Position numbers and translations under genes: made by a program. A stretch of DNA of 64,000 bases from Prevotellaceae bacterium HUN156 (GTDB lineage: Bacteria; Bacteroidota; Bacteroidia; Bacteroidales; Bacteroidaceae), in assembly GCA_900119285.1 (NCBI GenBank), contig FPIT01000004.1, forward strand, positions 1-64,000, in the 5' to 3' direction. The notes under the pieces were generated by a model. That model worked only from the letters and a program-made list of their open reading frames with translations. It was not told the origin of the DNA and searched no databases. How positions within the stretch are numbered: the stretch's first letter is position 1; each line of letters starts with the position of its first letter. Of this stretch, positions 33,236 to 41,393 are shown piece by piece.

Positions 33236-34036
33236 ATGAATTCTATTCTTAACATAACCATTAAAGAAACTGTATTGCGTAATAGCGCAATACTACTTTT
33301 CTTCATTCTTGGATGCATGAACATTATGGCTCAAGAAGTTGATGATGAATATATTCCATTTGTAGAAGAAGGGAAAGTTTGGAATTGCAATGCATTTTCG
33401 CCTGTTTATGGTAGTCTAATAGACACAGACGTGATATTTAGGATAAGTGGGGACACGTTAATCAACGAGAATGCTTATAAAAAAGTCTACTGTCGATTTG
33501 ATAAGTATTTTGGGAGTGAAGAGCAACAATATTACTGTGCTGTTAGGGAAGAAGATTGTCGCGTATTTATCATTGAATTCGGAAAAGCAATAGAAAAGTT
33601 ACTTTATGATTTCAGCAATCCCCAGGAAAAGAAGACTTTATTATACGATGAAAGAGCCATAATAAGGTTTCCCGGACATCGCGCAAAGAGTATAATAGAG
33701 AATCAACTTGCTTTCTCACTTCGAAATCCTATTAACGAGGAGATGTTAATTTGTGTTTGGCATGAAGGTGCAGGTAATATCTATACTAATCCTTTCGGAT
33801 TTGAATTTATTGATGAGGATGCGACATTCGGATTCCCCATTAGTGTCCTTTCATGTATAAATGGCGAAGAAAAATATTTGTATGATAGAACTTGGAATTC
33901 TGTTCCAAACTCTATTCAAGAAATAAATAAGGAATCAAACGATAGTAATATCTATGACTTCCAAGGTCGCCGTCTATCTGATAAACCAGACAAGGGTTTA
34001 TACATTCAGAATGGGAAAAAATATGTAGTAAAGTAA
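33236..34036 (+). CDS. Secreted protein with a type IX sorting tail (paralogue 2)
   Basis: 266 residues, signal peptide to about 32 (LFFILGCMNIMAQ). The mature protein parallels 22904-23761: YIPFVEEGKVWNCN, DTLINENAYKKVYCRFDKYFG, YYCAVREEDCRVFII and the ending F-Q-G-R-R-L-S-D-K-P-D-K-G-L-Y-I-Q-N-G. The tail marks export by the type IX system. A TATATTTGC promoter lies about 30 bases upstream. The pair is in opposite orientation about 10 kb apart, and each lies close to repeat elements, so the duplication may be linked to them. Function unknown. Confidence 0.75.
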   Translation: MNSILNITIKETVLRNSAILLFFILGCMNIMAQEVDDEYIPFVEEGKVWNCNAFSPVYGSLIDTDVIFRISGDTLINENAYKKVYCRFDKYFGSEEQQYYCAVREEDCRVFIIEFGKAIEKLLYDFSNPQEKKTLLYDERAIIRFPGHRAKSIIENQLAFSLRNPINEEMLICVWHEGAGNIYTNPFGFEFIDEDATFGFPISVLSCINGEEKYLYDRTWNSVPNSIQEINKESNDSNIYDFQGRRLSDKPDKGLYIQNGKKYVVK

Positions 34037-34060
34037 AGAACCTCTTAATCTGAGGCAGAC

Positions 34061-34240
34061 CAGGGGACGGTTCTCTGATCTGTTATAAATGATTAAAAAT
34101 CTTATAACGTTAGCAGGAGTGTTCCGGTTATTGTGTACCTTTGTTGTGTATAATTGTATGTCACCATGCCTAGACAGTCACGGAAGAGCAGTAATACTGG
34201 AATATACCATGTAATGCGCAGACCAGAGAACCGTCCCCTG
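34061..34240. mobile_element. Miniature REP element derived from a RAYT transposase locus
   Basis: 22-base ends (34061-34082 and 34219-34240) are inverted repeats with one mismatch. Between them lie a promoter (TACCTTTG near 34135) and the beginning of a REP-associated tyrosine transposase gene. The unit is thus a small non-autonomous element that kept its ends and lost its enzyme. Confidence 0.6.
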
Positions 34241-34249
34241 ATCTACTGA
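34166..34249 (+). pseudogene. Truncated REP-associated tyrosine transposase (RAYT)
   Basis: 27 codons starting MPRQSRKSSNTGIYHVM. The T-G-I-Y-H-V-M block is the typical first strand of the Y1_Tnp/RAYT family that processes REP sequences. The remaining domain, with the HUH motif and catalytic tyrosine, is absent, and the frame runs through the right inverted repeat into a stop. Confidence 0.65.
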
Positions 34250-34330
34250 GAAAAAGACACCCTATCTTCCAGGGAACGCATTTATGTATATTAAAGCATG
34301 TAATACTGGTGAATCATTATATAAAAGAAA

Positions 34331-34663
34331 ATGAAATTATTTGTTCCATTATATTTTTTGATACAATCACTACTTTTAGGTATCTTTGTAGTTTATATCT
34401 ATAACACTTTTATAGAGAACTTTGATACATTGCTTTTAATTATAGATATTTTGACTTTTGTATTATCTTTGCGTATTTTAATTATAAAAAGATATAATAA
34501 AATATTGTACTTCTCAATTCTTCTGACATTTAGCATATTTACTACCCTGTTTGAAATACCTCTACTTATGCTAGGGAATGGAGCTTTTATGCTATTTTTT
34601 TTAAGTACTGCTCAATTTGTTTTGAACATTTATTTGTCATTTATTGTATTGAAAGAATCATGA
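34331..34663 (+). CDS. Small hydrophobic membrane protein
   Basis: 110 residues with three or four membrane helices (about 5-25, 32-50, 55-75 and 80-106) and only a few charged residues in the loops (KRYNK). No family recognised. It is A/T-rich compared with its neighbours and stands between the RAYT remnant and an insertion-sequence-like end, so it may be accessory DNA. No clear promoter was found. Confidence 0.5.
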   Translation: MKLFVPLYFLIQSLLLGIFVVYIYNTFIENFDTLLLIIDILTFVLSLRILIIKRYNKILYFSILLTFSIFTTLFEIPLLMLGNGAFMLFFLSTAQFVLNIYLSFIVLKES

Positions 34664-34863
34664 AAAATTGGGGTTGGTTCCGAGTGATCCACTTTTAAGG
34701 AACAATCATGCAATCATGGGGACAGGTTTTGAAGTGAACCCAGAAAGTTGGACACAACTTAAGGGCTCATTTCATCTTTGATTCCTCTATGAAAATCTTG
34801 GGTGATTCAAGAGAAATGATTATCTTTGCAGGCGAATTTTGAAATAGTAACCAAAAATAGAAT
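34664..34863. other. Intergenic region with REP-like and IS-end-like sequences
   Basis: catggggacagg at 34713-34724 resembles the REP family, and gaacccagaaagttggaca (34736-34754) looks like the terminal repeat of an IS3-type element, but no transposase frame is present. TATCTTTGC near 34821 gives the promoter for the next gene. Confidence 0.35.
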
Positions 34864-35778
34864 ATGAGAAAGATATTGGTATTGGCTAGTATGCTGATGT
34901 GCATGACTGGCTCGATGATGGCACAAGACTTGGATGAAACGTATGCAACTGATTTGCTGCCCATTGGTACGCAGGCTCCTGATTTGATAGACGCTCTGGA
35001 CTCTATCCATTCTGTAGCTGATTTTCATGGACGCTGCGTGGTGCTCGACTTCTTTGCAACATGGTGTGGCGACTGTCGTAAAGACTTGCCTGAGATGAAG
35101 GAGCTATTCAAGCAGTATGATAGAGAGGGCGTGGAGTTTATCGGCATATCGTTTGATACTGACTCTGATGTGCTGCAGGAGTTTATGGACAAGGAGCCTA
35201 TTCCCTGGCGTGTACTGAGCGAGCTGAAGAAGATGAAGGAATCGAAGATGGCGAAAGACTATCATATTAAGTGGATTCCTACGATGTATCTGCTGGATAC
35301 CGAAGGCCGCGTGCTGTTGGCAACAGTAGAGATAAACAAGCTGAAGGCAAAGCTGGACGAGTTGAAGAAAGAAAACAAGCTCGTAGAGCCTGGAATGAAA
35401 AGAAAAGACCATGCTCCACGCTTTCAGGGAGGTACGCCAAAGTTGGTGCAGTTTATGAACGCAAACTTGAAATATCCTGTTGAGGCTCAGCACTATGGGG
35501 TGCAGGGACGAGTATATGTGCAGTTCTATGTTGAGGCGGATGGTAAGGTGACGAACGCCAGCGTGATGAGGGCTGACCTTACTGACCACCTGTCAAAGAA
35601 GACGTTCAATAAGTATAACGCCAAACAGAAGAAGGCTATGCGCGAAGAAGGGGAGAATCAGTTGAAAGCTGAGGCCTTGCGTGTAGTAAAAAAGATGCCT
35701 AACTGGGAGCCCGCTATGCGCCGTGGTAAAGCAGTACGCGTAAAATATTCCATCCCTATCAGTTTTAAACTGAAGTAA
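34864..35778 (+). CDS. TlpA thioredoxin fused to a TonB C-terminal domain
   Basis: 304 residues with a signal peptide (SMLMCMTGSMMAQ). The first domain (about 30-175) is a TlpA/AhpC-type thioredoxin with FFATWCGDCRKD (Cys68, Cys71) and WIPTMYLLD. The second domain (about 185-304) is a TonB C-terminal fold, recognised by P-R-F-x-G-G, YPVEAQHYGVQGRVYVQFYVEADG and the final WEPAMRRGKAVRVKYSIPISF. TonB ends normally touch outer-membrane receptors, so the fusion could bring reducing power to receptors or act as a stress sensor. It precedes the dsbD gene, which could supply electrons. The fusion is intact in one frame. Confidence 0.85.
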   Translation: MRKILVLASMLMCMTGSMMAQDLDETYATDLLPIGTQAPDLIDALDSIHSVADFHGRCVVLDFFATWCGDCRKDLPEMKELFKQYDREGVEFIGISFDTDSDVLQEFMDKEPIPWRVLSELKKMKESKMAKDYHIKWIPTMYLLDTEGRVLLATVEINKLKAKLDELKKENKLVEPGMKRKDHAPRFQGGTPKLVQFMNANLKYPVEAQHYGVQGRVYVQFYVEADGKVTNASVMRADLTDHLSKKTFNKYNAKQKKAMREEGENQLKAEALRVVKKMPNWEPAMRRGKAVRVKYSIPISFKLK

Positions 35779-35803
35779 GGGTAGAAAACTTGCCCCCAAT
35801 AAA

Positions 35804-35835
35804 TTTGGTATTTCGCTCGGTTTGCACTATCTTTG
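35804..35835 (+). promoter_or_regulatory. Promoter of dsbD
   Basis: TTTG at 35804-35807 and TATCTTTG at 35828-35835 are 20 bases apart; the start codon follows 26 bases later. Confidence 0.65.
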
Positions 35836-35861
35836 CAAACTGAATTTCAAAAACACATAAC

Positions 35862-37892
35862 ATGAAAAGACTTATGATTACGCTTTGGGTAGCGCTGTTT
35901 GCGCTGGTAGCCCAAGGACAAATGGTAGACCCCGTACACTTCACATCTCAAATGAAGATGCTGAAGGATGGCGAGGCTGAGATTGTTTTCAGTGCCACAA
36001 TAGATAACGGATGGCATGTTTATTCAACCGATATGGGTAACGATGGACCTATCTCGGCTTCTTTCAACGTAGTGAAAATGGAAGGTGCAGAGAAGGTGGG
36101 AAAGCTAAAACCTCGTGGCAATGTCATCAAGCAATATGATAAAATGTTTGGCATGGAGTTGCGCTTCTTTGAGAAAAAGGCAGAGTTCGTTCAGCGCATC
36201 CGTTTTACCAAACCGAAATATACCATAGACTGTTACTTGGAATTTGGTGCTTGCAACGATGAGATGTGTCTGCCGCCAACAGAGGTGGCGTTTAAGAAAG
36301 AAGGGGATGCCTCCTCCAACCTCCCCCTAAAGGGAGAGGCTAAGGACGCCACAGAGGAAGCCCCCTCCAACCTCCCCCCATTGGGGGAGGATAAGGATAC
36401 CTCAATGGTTCAGCAGACAGATACAGTAGGCTCGGCAGCAGTAGATGCGTGGTGGGCACCTGTAGATGATATACAAAATAATGACGGGAATGATTTGAGT
36501 AATCGTTCCCTTCTCTACATTTTATTGATGGGATTTGTCGGTGGTTTGCTGGCTGTGATGATGCCTTGCATCTGGCCTATCATCCCTATGACGGTGAGCT
36601 TCTTCTTGAAGCGTGCCAAGACAGACCGAAAGAAAGGACTGCGTGATGCGCTGACTTACGGATTGAGCATCGTGGTAATCTATCTAACGCTGGGATTGCT
36701 GGTAACTGCCATCTTTGGCTCAGATACACTGAATGCTATGTCTACCAATTCGGTATTCAACGTATTCTTGTTCCTGTTGTTGGTAGTATTTGCCCTGTCA
36801 TTCTTCGGATGGTTCGAAATCAAACTGCCTAGTGGATGGGCTAATGCAGTAGACAATAAGGCTTCGGCTACCAGTGGCTATCTTAGCATCTTCTTGATGG
36901 CATTCACTTTGGTGCTGGTATCGTTCTCTTGCACAGCACCGATTATCGGATTACTATTGGTTGAGGCTGCTACCAGCAATGGTTGGTTGGCACCAGCAGT
37001 AGGAATGCTGGGCTTTGCCGTAGCATTGGCATTGCCTTTCACACTCTTCGCTTTGTTCCCCTCATGGTTGCAGCAGGCTCCCAAGTCTGGCTCATGGATG
37101 AACACGCTGAAGGTGGTGCTCGGATTCGTTGAATTGGCTTTCGCCCTGAAGTTCTTGAGCGTAGCAGACCTTGCCTATGGTTGGCATATCCTCGACCGTG
37201 AGGTGTTCCTCTCTTTGTGGATTGTTATCTTTGGCTTGCTGGGTGCATACCTCTGTGGCTGGCTGAAGTTCAGAAGCGATGAGATAGGTGGCGAGCTGAA
37301 TCGCCCCATGCCTGTGGCTTGCATCATGGGTGGTATTGCATCGCTGGCCTTTGCCGTATATATGATTCCTGGTTTGTGGGGCGCTCCCTGTAAGGCTGTA
37401 AGTGCTTTTGCTCCTCCTATGAATACACAGGATTTCAATCTCAATAATAAAGTTGTGGAGGCTCGCTTCCGCGATTATGACGAAGGTATGGAGGTAGCCA
37501 AAAGAGAGGGGAAACCCGTCATCGTTGACTTCACAGGCTTTGGCTGTGTGAACTGTCGTAAGATGGAGGCTGCCGTATGGACTGATCCTCGTGTGGCAGA
37601 CCTGTTGACGAAAGACTATGTTTTGATTTCACTCTATGTAGACGATAAGACTCCTCTTGCTGAACCTATCGAAGTGAAGGATGCACAGGGCAATACTAAA
37701 ACGCTGCGCACGGTGGGTGCAAAGTGGAGCTATCTGCAGAGTCATAAGTTTGGCACCAATGCGCAACCTTATTATGTGTTGCTCGACAACGAAGGACAGC
37801 TGTTGATGCCTGGCAGAGGCTATAACGAGGATGTTGCTGCCTATGTAGACTTTCTTCAGGAAGGAGCAAGGAAAGTGACAAGTGACAAGTAA
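35862..37892 (+). CDS. dsbD: Protein-disulfide reductase DsbD
   Basis: 676 residues. Signal peptide, then the periplasmic alpha domain (about 20-145) with C-x4-C in EFGACNDEMC, the membrane domain of eight helices (about 215-490) with two reactive Cys (M-P-C-I-W-P and S-C-T-A-P), and a C-terminal thioredoxin domain with FGCVNC (Cys562, Cys565). The enzyme carries electrons from cytoplasmic thioredoxin to the periplasm. Between the alpha and membrane domains lies an insert (about 150-182) encoded by two C/G-rich palindromic repeats. The last codons (V-T-S-D-K) derive from a 7-bp array. It follows the TlpA-TonB gene and is a likely electron source for it. Confidence 0.9.
   Translation: MKRLMITLWVALFALVAQGQMVDPVHFTSQMKMLKDGEAEIVFSATIDNGWHVYSTDMGNDGPISASFNVVKMEGAEKVGKLKPRGNVIKQYDKMFGMELRFFEKKAEFVQRIRFTKPKYTIDCYLEFGACNDEMCLPPTEVAFKKEGDASSNLPLKGEAKDATEEAPSNLPPLGEDKDTSMVQQTDTVGSAAVDAWWAPVDDIQNNDGNDLSNRSLLYILLMGFVGGLLAVMMPCIWPIIPMTVSFFLKRAKTDRKKGLRDALTYGLSIVVIYLTLGLLVTAIFGSDTLNAMSTNSVFNVFLFLLLVVFALSFFGWFEIKLPSGWANAVDNKASATSGYLSIFLMAFTLVLVSFSCTAPIIGLLLVEAATSNGWLAPAVGMLGFAVALALPFTLFALFPSWLQQAPKSGSWMNTLKVVLGFVELAFALKFLSVADLAYGWHILDREVFLSLWIVIFGLLGAYLCGWLKFRSDEIGGELNRPMPVACIMGGIASLAFAVYMIPGLWGAPCKAVSAFAPPMNTQDFNLNNKVVEARFRDYDEGMEVAKREGKPVIVDFTGFGCVNCRKMEAAVWTDPRVADLLTKDYVLISLYVDDKTPLAEPIEVKDAQGNTKTLRTVGAKWSYLQSHKFGTNAQPYYVLLDNEGQLLMPGRGYNEDVAAYVDFLQEGARKVTSDK
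36310..36398 (+). repeat. In-frame C/G-rich palindromic repeats inside dsbD
   Basis: Two tandem copies (36310-36347 and 36361-36398) of cctccaacctcccc.. ttgggggaggataaggat type sequence add about 30 residues (S-N-L-P-L-K-G-E-A-K-D and S-N-L-P-P-L-G-E-D-K-D) to the linker without breaking the frame. Related inserts occur at 47876-47913 and 63490-63546, and one between genes at 61910-61944. Confidence 0.65.
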
Positions 37893-37893
37893 A
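37873..37893 (+). repeat. 7-bp array at the end of dsbD
   Basis: aagtgac, aagtgac, aagtaaa: three 7-bp units that encode the last residues and provide the TAA stop. Confidence 0.55.
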
Positions 37894-37921
37894 AAAAGAT
37901 ACATTACCAAAACTAAAGACG

Positions 37922-40429
37922 ATGAAGAAGTATTATTTGACAACGCTGCTTTTGGCTGCTTCCCTTTCAATGATGGGACAGCGCAAGGAGATGCTGCTAA
38001 GCGATGGCTGGCAGTTCTCGCGTGACAAACAGCAGTGGGAGAATGTGCGCATTCCGCACGACTGGGCTATCGCAGGGCCATTTGATAAGAAATGGGACTT
38101 GCAACGTGTAGCTATCGCGCAGAATGGCGAGACGGAGGCTACAGAGAAAAGTGGGCGCTCGGGTGCTCTGCCTTGGATTGGCGAGGGCCATTACAAGCGC
38201 ACGCTGACCATTCCAGAAGGGTTCACTGGACATGCAGAACTGCTGTTCGATGGTGCCATGTCGGAACCTACGGTCTTTGTCAATGGTCAGAAGGCAGGCT
38301 ACTGGGCCTATGGCTACAACACCTTCCGTGTGGATGTGACGCCGTTTGTGAAGCCTGGCGACAACCTGTTGGAGGTAGACCTGCAGAACAAGGAAGAGAG
38401 TTCGCGCTGGTATCCTGGTGCAGGAATCTATCGTCCTGTAACGCTTATCCTCACGCCTGAGGAGACCCGCATTGACGACTGGGGACTGACCACCACGACG
38501 ATACTGAACTGGAAAGAGGTCCAGGGTAAGAGTCTCAGCAGATTTACTGTTGAGGTGCCCGTCATCAATCCTAAGGGTAAGCCTATTGTCTCGATGAGAC
38601 TCGTTGGTCCTGACGGCGAGCAGATAACCAGTAGTGCACTACCATTAACAGGCGACAAGGCCATCGGCGCCTTTATGAGTCGTCAGTTCAAACTGTGGAC
38701 GCCTGAGACACCTTATTTGTATAAGTTGCATGTGACCCTCTTTGACGGCAAACCCGACAAAGACCGCAAGATATACGATGACTTCGGCAAAGTCATTGAC
38801 CAGAAGACCTTTACGGTAGGTATCCGCACTGTCCGAGTGTCGAAGGAGAAAGGCTTTGAACTGAATGGTGTGACACGCAAGATTAAGGGTGTGTGTCTGC
38901 ACCACGACCTCGGTCCCTTGGGTGCTGCTGTCAACAAAGCAGCCTTGATTCGTCAGATTAAGATGATGAAAGCGATGGGCTGTGATGCCATCCGTACTTC
39001 TCACAATATGCCGAGTCAGTGGCAGATGGATATTTGCGACTCACTAGGTATGATGGTGATGGCAGAGTCGTTTGATATGTGGCAATATCCTAAGTGCAAA
39101 AATGGCTATGCCCGTTTCTTCAACGAGTGGGCTGAGAAGGATATCACAAATCTCGTAGTGGCTAATCGCAACCACCCAAGTATCGTAATGTGGTCGATAG
39201 GTAATGAGATTCCTGAACAGTGGAGCGAGGAAGGCAGACTGATGAGTATTCGTCTGCAGGCGCTATGTAATAGTCTTGATCCTACTCGTCCTGTAACACA
39301 AGGATTGGATAATCCTGATGGTGCGCTCAATGCAGGTACCATGCAGGCGATGAATGTACCAGGCTTCAACTATCGTCTGCACCGCTATGCCGATGGCATC
39401 AAGCGCTTGCCACAAGGATTCTTGTTGGGCTCAGAGACAGCTTCAACGGTGAGTTCGCGTGGTGTGTACCATTTCCCTGCAGAACCTAATAATAATGGTG
39501 AAAAGTTCTCTTATGCTGGTACCTACGATCCCAATGCTATCAAGGGTACCGATGGACAATGCACAGGATATGACTTAGACTACTGTCCGTGGTCTAATCT
39601 GCCTGATGACGACTGGTGCTGGCAAGATGACTATAAGTGGGTGATTGGTGAGTTTGTATGGACAGGCTATGACTATCTGGGTGAGCCCTCGCCTTATGAT
39701 GAATATTGGCCCTCGCGTAGTAGTTATTTTGGTATCTGTGACTTGGCTGGTCTGCCCAAAGATCGCTACTATCTATATCGCTCACATTGGAATAAGCAGG
39801 CACACACCATCCATCTGTTGCCACACTGGACGTGGGGAAAGAATAGGGTAGGAGAGGTGACGCCAGTCTATTGCTATACAGACTATCCCACTGCCGAACT
39901 CTTTGTCAATGGCAAGAGTCAGGGAAAGATTTCGAAGAATCCTGCTGAGCGCTTGGATCGTTATCGCTTGCGTTGGAACGATGTGAAGTATGAACCAGGA
40001 GAAGTGAAGGTGGTGGTGTATGATGCCAACGACAAGAAAGTGGGCGAAAAAAGTATTCGCACCGCAGGAAAACCTGCTCAGCTGAAACTCGACGTATGGA
40101 CTCAGCATGACTCACCTCTATTAAATGCTGATGGTGAAGACTTGGCTTTCGTTACGGTATCGCTCGCAGATAAAAAAGGAACACTGATACCTGACGCTGA
40201 CGACCAGTTAGACTTCGAGGTTAGTGGAGCTGGTAGCTTTGAGGCTGTCTGCAATGGTGATGCTACCTCGCTGGAGTCATTCAAGAAACCAACGATGAAG
40301 CTGTTTAAAGGTCAGCTGGTGGTAGTAGTGCGCAGCGCTAAGCAGGCTGGTGTGCTTACACTGACCGTGAAGGATAAGACGAGAAAGATATCGAAGACAA
40401 TAAAATTAAATATTAAAGATAATAAATAG
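37922..40429 (+). CDS. Glycoside hydrolase family 2 protein (beta-galactosidase-like)
   Basis: 835 residues, signal peptide (AASLSMMGQ). Domains in order: sugar-binding jelly roll (about 25-180, with N-V-R-I-P-H-D-W and WYPGAGIYRPV), Ig-like domain, TIM barrel (about 300-590) with IRTSHN, the acid/base Glu429 in WSIGNEIPE and the likely nucleophile Glu505 in GSETAS, then a C-terminal Ig-like region. Family 2 retains beta-galactosidases, beta-mannosidases and beta-glucuronidases; the sequence alone does not choose, though the architecture fits a beta-galactosidase of glycan breakdown. It is not inside a SusC/SusD locus; the following genes are a nucleotidyltransferase and a phosphoesterase. 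Confidence 0.85.
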   Translation: MKKYYLTTLLLAASLSMMGQRKEMLLSDGWQFSRDKQQWENVRIPHDWAIAGPFDKKWDLQRVAIAQNGETEATEKSGRSGALPWIGEGHYKRTLTIPEGFTGHAELLFDGAMSEPTVFVNGQKAGYWAYGYNTFRVDVTPFVKPGDNLLEVDLQNKEESSRWYPGAGIYRPVTLILTPEETRIDDWGLTTTTILNWKEVQGKSLSRFTVEVPVINPKGKPIVSMRLVGPDGEQITSSALPLTGDKAIGAFMSRQFKLWTPETPYLYKLHVTLFDGKPDKDRKIYDDFGKVIDQKTFTVGIRTVRVSKEKGFELNGVTRKIKGVCLHHDLGPLGAAVNKAALIRQIKMMKAMGCDAIRTSHNMPSQWQMDICDSLGMMVMAESFDMWQYPKCKNGYARFFNEWAEKDITNLVVANRNHPSIVMWSIGNEIPEQWSEEGRLMSIRLQALCNSLDPTRPVTQGLDNPDGALNAGTMQAMNVPGFNYRLHRYADGIKRLPQGFLLGSETASTVSSRGVYHFPAEPNNNGEKFSYAGTYDPNAIKGTDGQCTGYDLDYCPWSNLPDDDWCWQDDYKWVIGEFVWTGYDYLGEPSPYDEYWPSRSSYFGICDLAGLPKDRYYLYRSHWNKQAHTIHLLPHWTWGKNRVGEVTPVYCYTDYPTAELFVNGKSQGKISKNPAERLDRYRLRWNDVKYEPGEVKVVVYDANDKKVGEKSIRTAGKPAQLKLDVWTQHDSPLLNADGEDLAFVTVSLADKKGTLIPDADDQLDFEVSGAGSFEAVCNGDATSLESFKKPTMKLFKGQLVVVVRSAKQAGVLTLTVKDKTRKISKTIKLNIKDNK

Positions 40430-40435
40430 AACATT

Positions 40436-41377
40436 ATGAAACCAACATTATTTCTTTTAGCTGCAGGTATGGGTAGCCGTTATGGTGGCTTGAAGCAGCT
40501 CGACGGTCTGGGCCCCAATGGCGAGACCATTATGGATTATAGTATTTACGATGCCATTGAGGCAGGTTTTGGTAAGATAGTATGGGTTATCCGTAAGGAT
40601 TTCGAGGAGCAGTTCCGTACCCAGATTCTCGCTAAGTATGAGGGTAAGGTACAGTGCGAGTTGTGTTTCCAGGCACTTGATGCACTGCCCGAAGGATTCA
40701 GCGTGCCCGAAGGTCGTCAGAAGCCTTGGGGAACAAACCATGCAGTATTGATGGGTAAGGACGTGATTAAGGAGCCTTTCTGTGTGATTAACTGCGATGA
40801 CTTCTACAATCGCGATGCCTTCATGGTAATGGGTAAGTATCTGAGCAGTCTGCCAGAGGGTGCTAAGAATCAGTATGCTATGGTTGGCTTCCGTGTAGGT
40901 AACACGCTGAGTGAGAATGGTACGGTGGCTCGTGGTATCTGTTCAAAGAATGCAGAAGGTCATCTGACAACAGTTGTAGAGCGTACCGAGATTGTTCGTT
41001 GTGCAGAGGATGGTTCTAATGCTGGTGCAGCTACAGAGGCTATCCGCTATAAGGACGAGAATGGTAAGTGGGTGGCTGTAGAAGATACTACACCTGTTTC
41101 TATGAACTTCTGGGGTTTCACTCCCGATTACTTCGAGTATAGTGAGGAATACTTCAAGGAGTTCCTGAGTGATCCGAAGAATATGGAGAACCTGAAGGCT
41201 GAGTTCTTTATTCCTTTGATGGTTAACAAGCTTATCAACGACGGTACTGCTACTGTAGAGGTGCTTGACACTACCTCTAAGTGGTTTGGTGTTACTTATG
41301 CTGCTGACCGCCAGTCTACAGTAGACCGTATTCAGCAGTTGGTAAATGATGGTGTATATCCTAACAAGCTGTTTTAA
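40436..41377 (+). CDS. Sugar-phosphate nucleotidyltransferase-like protein
   Basis: 313 residues. The N-terminus LLAAGMGSRYGGLKQ is the nucleotide-binding signature of the NTP_transferase family, and the metal-binding aspartates appear in VINCDDFYNRDAF. Length and the C-terminal W-F-G-V-T-Y-A-A-D-R are as in a Bacteroidetes branch whose substrate is not defined; it would activate a sugar phosphate to an NDP-sugar. Only six bases separate it from the GH2 gene and 16 from the DHH gene, so the three may be one transcript. Glucose-1-phosphate or a related sugar is the usual substrate. Confidence 0.78.
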   Translation: MKPTLFLLAAGMGSRYGGLKQLDGLGPNGETIMDYSIYDAIEAGFGKIVWVIRKDFEEQFRTQILAKYEGKVQCELCFQALDALPEGFSVPEGRQKPWGTNHAVLMGKDVIKEPFCVINCDDFYNRDAFMVMGKYLSSLPEGAKNQYAMVGFRVGNTLSENGTVARGICSKNAEGHLTTVVERTEIVRCAEDGSNAGAATEAIRYKDENGKWVAVEDTTPVSMNFWGFTPDYFEYSEEYFKEFLSDPKNMENLKAEFFIPLMVNKLINDGTATVEVLDTTSKWFGVTYAADRQSTVDRIQQLVNDGVYPNKLF

Positions 41378-41393
41378 TCATAAACAATAGAGA

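Noticed and set aside
34736-34754. Terminal repeat of an IS3-type element
   Set aside because: Only one end-like sequence was found and no transposase frame; noted as a weak remnant inside the intergenic entry only.
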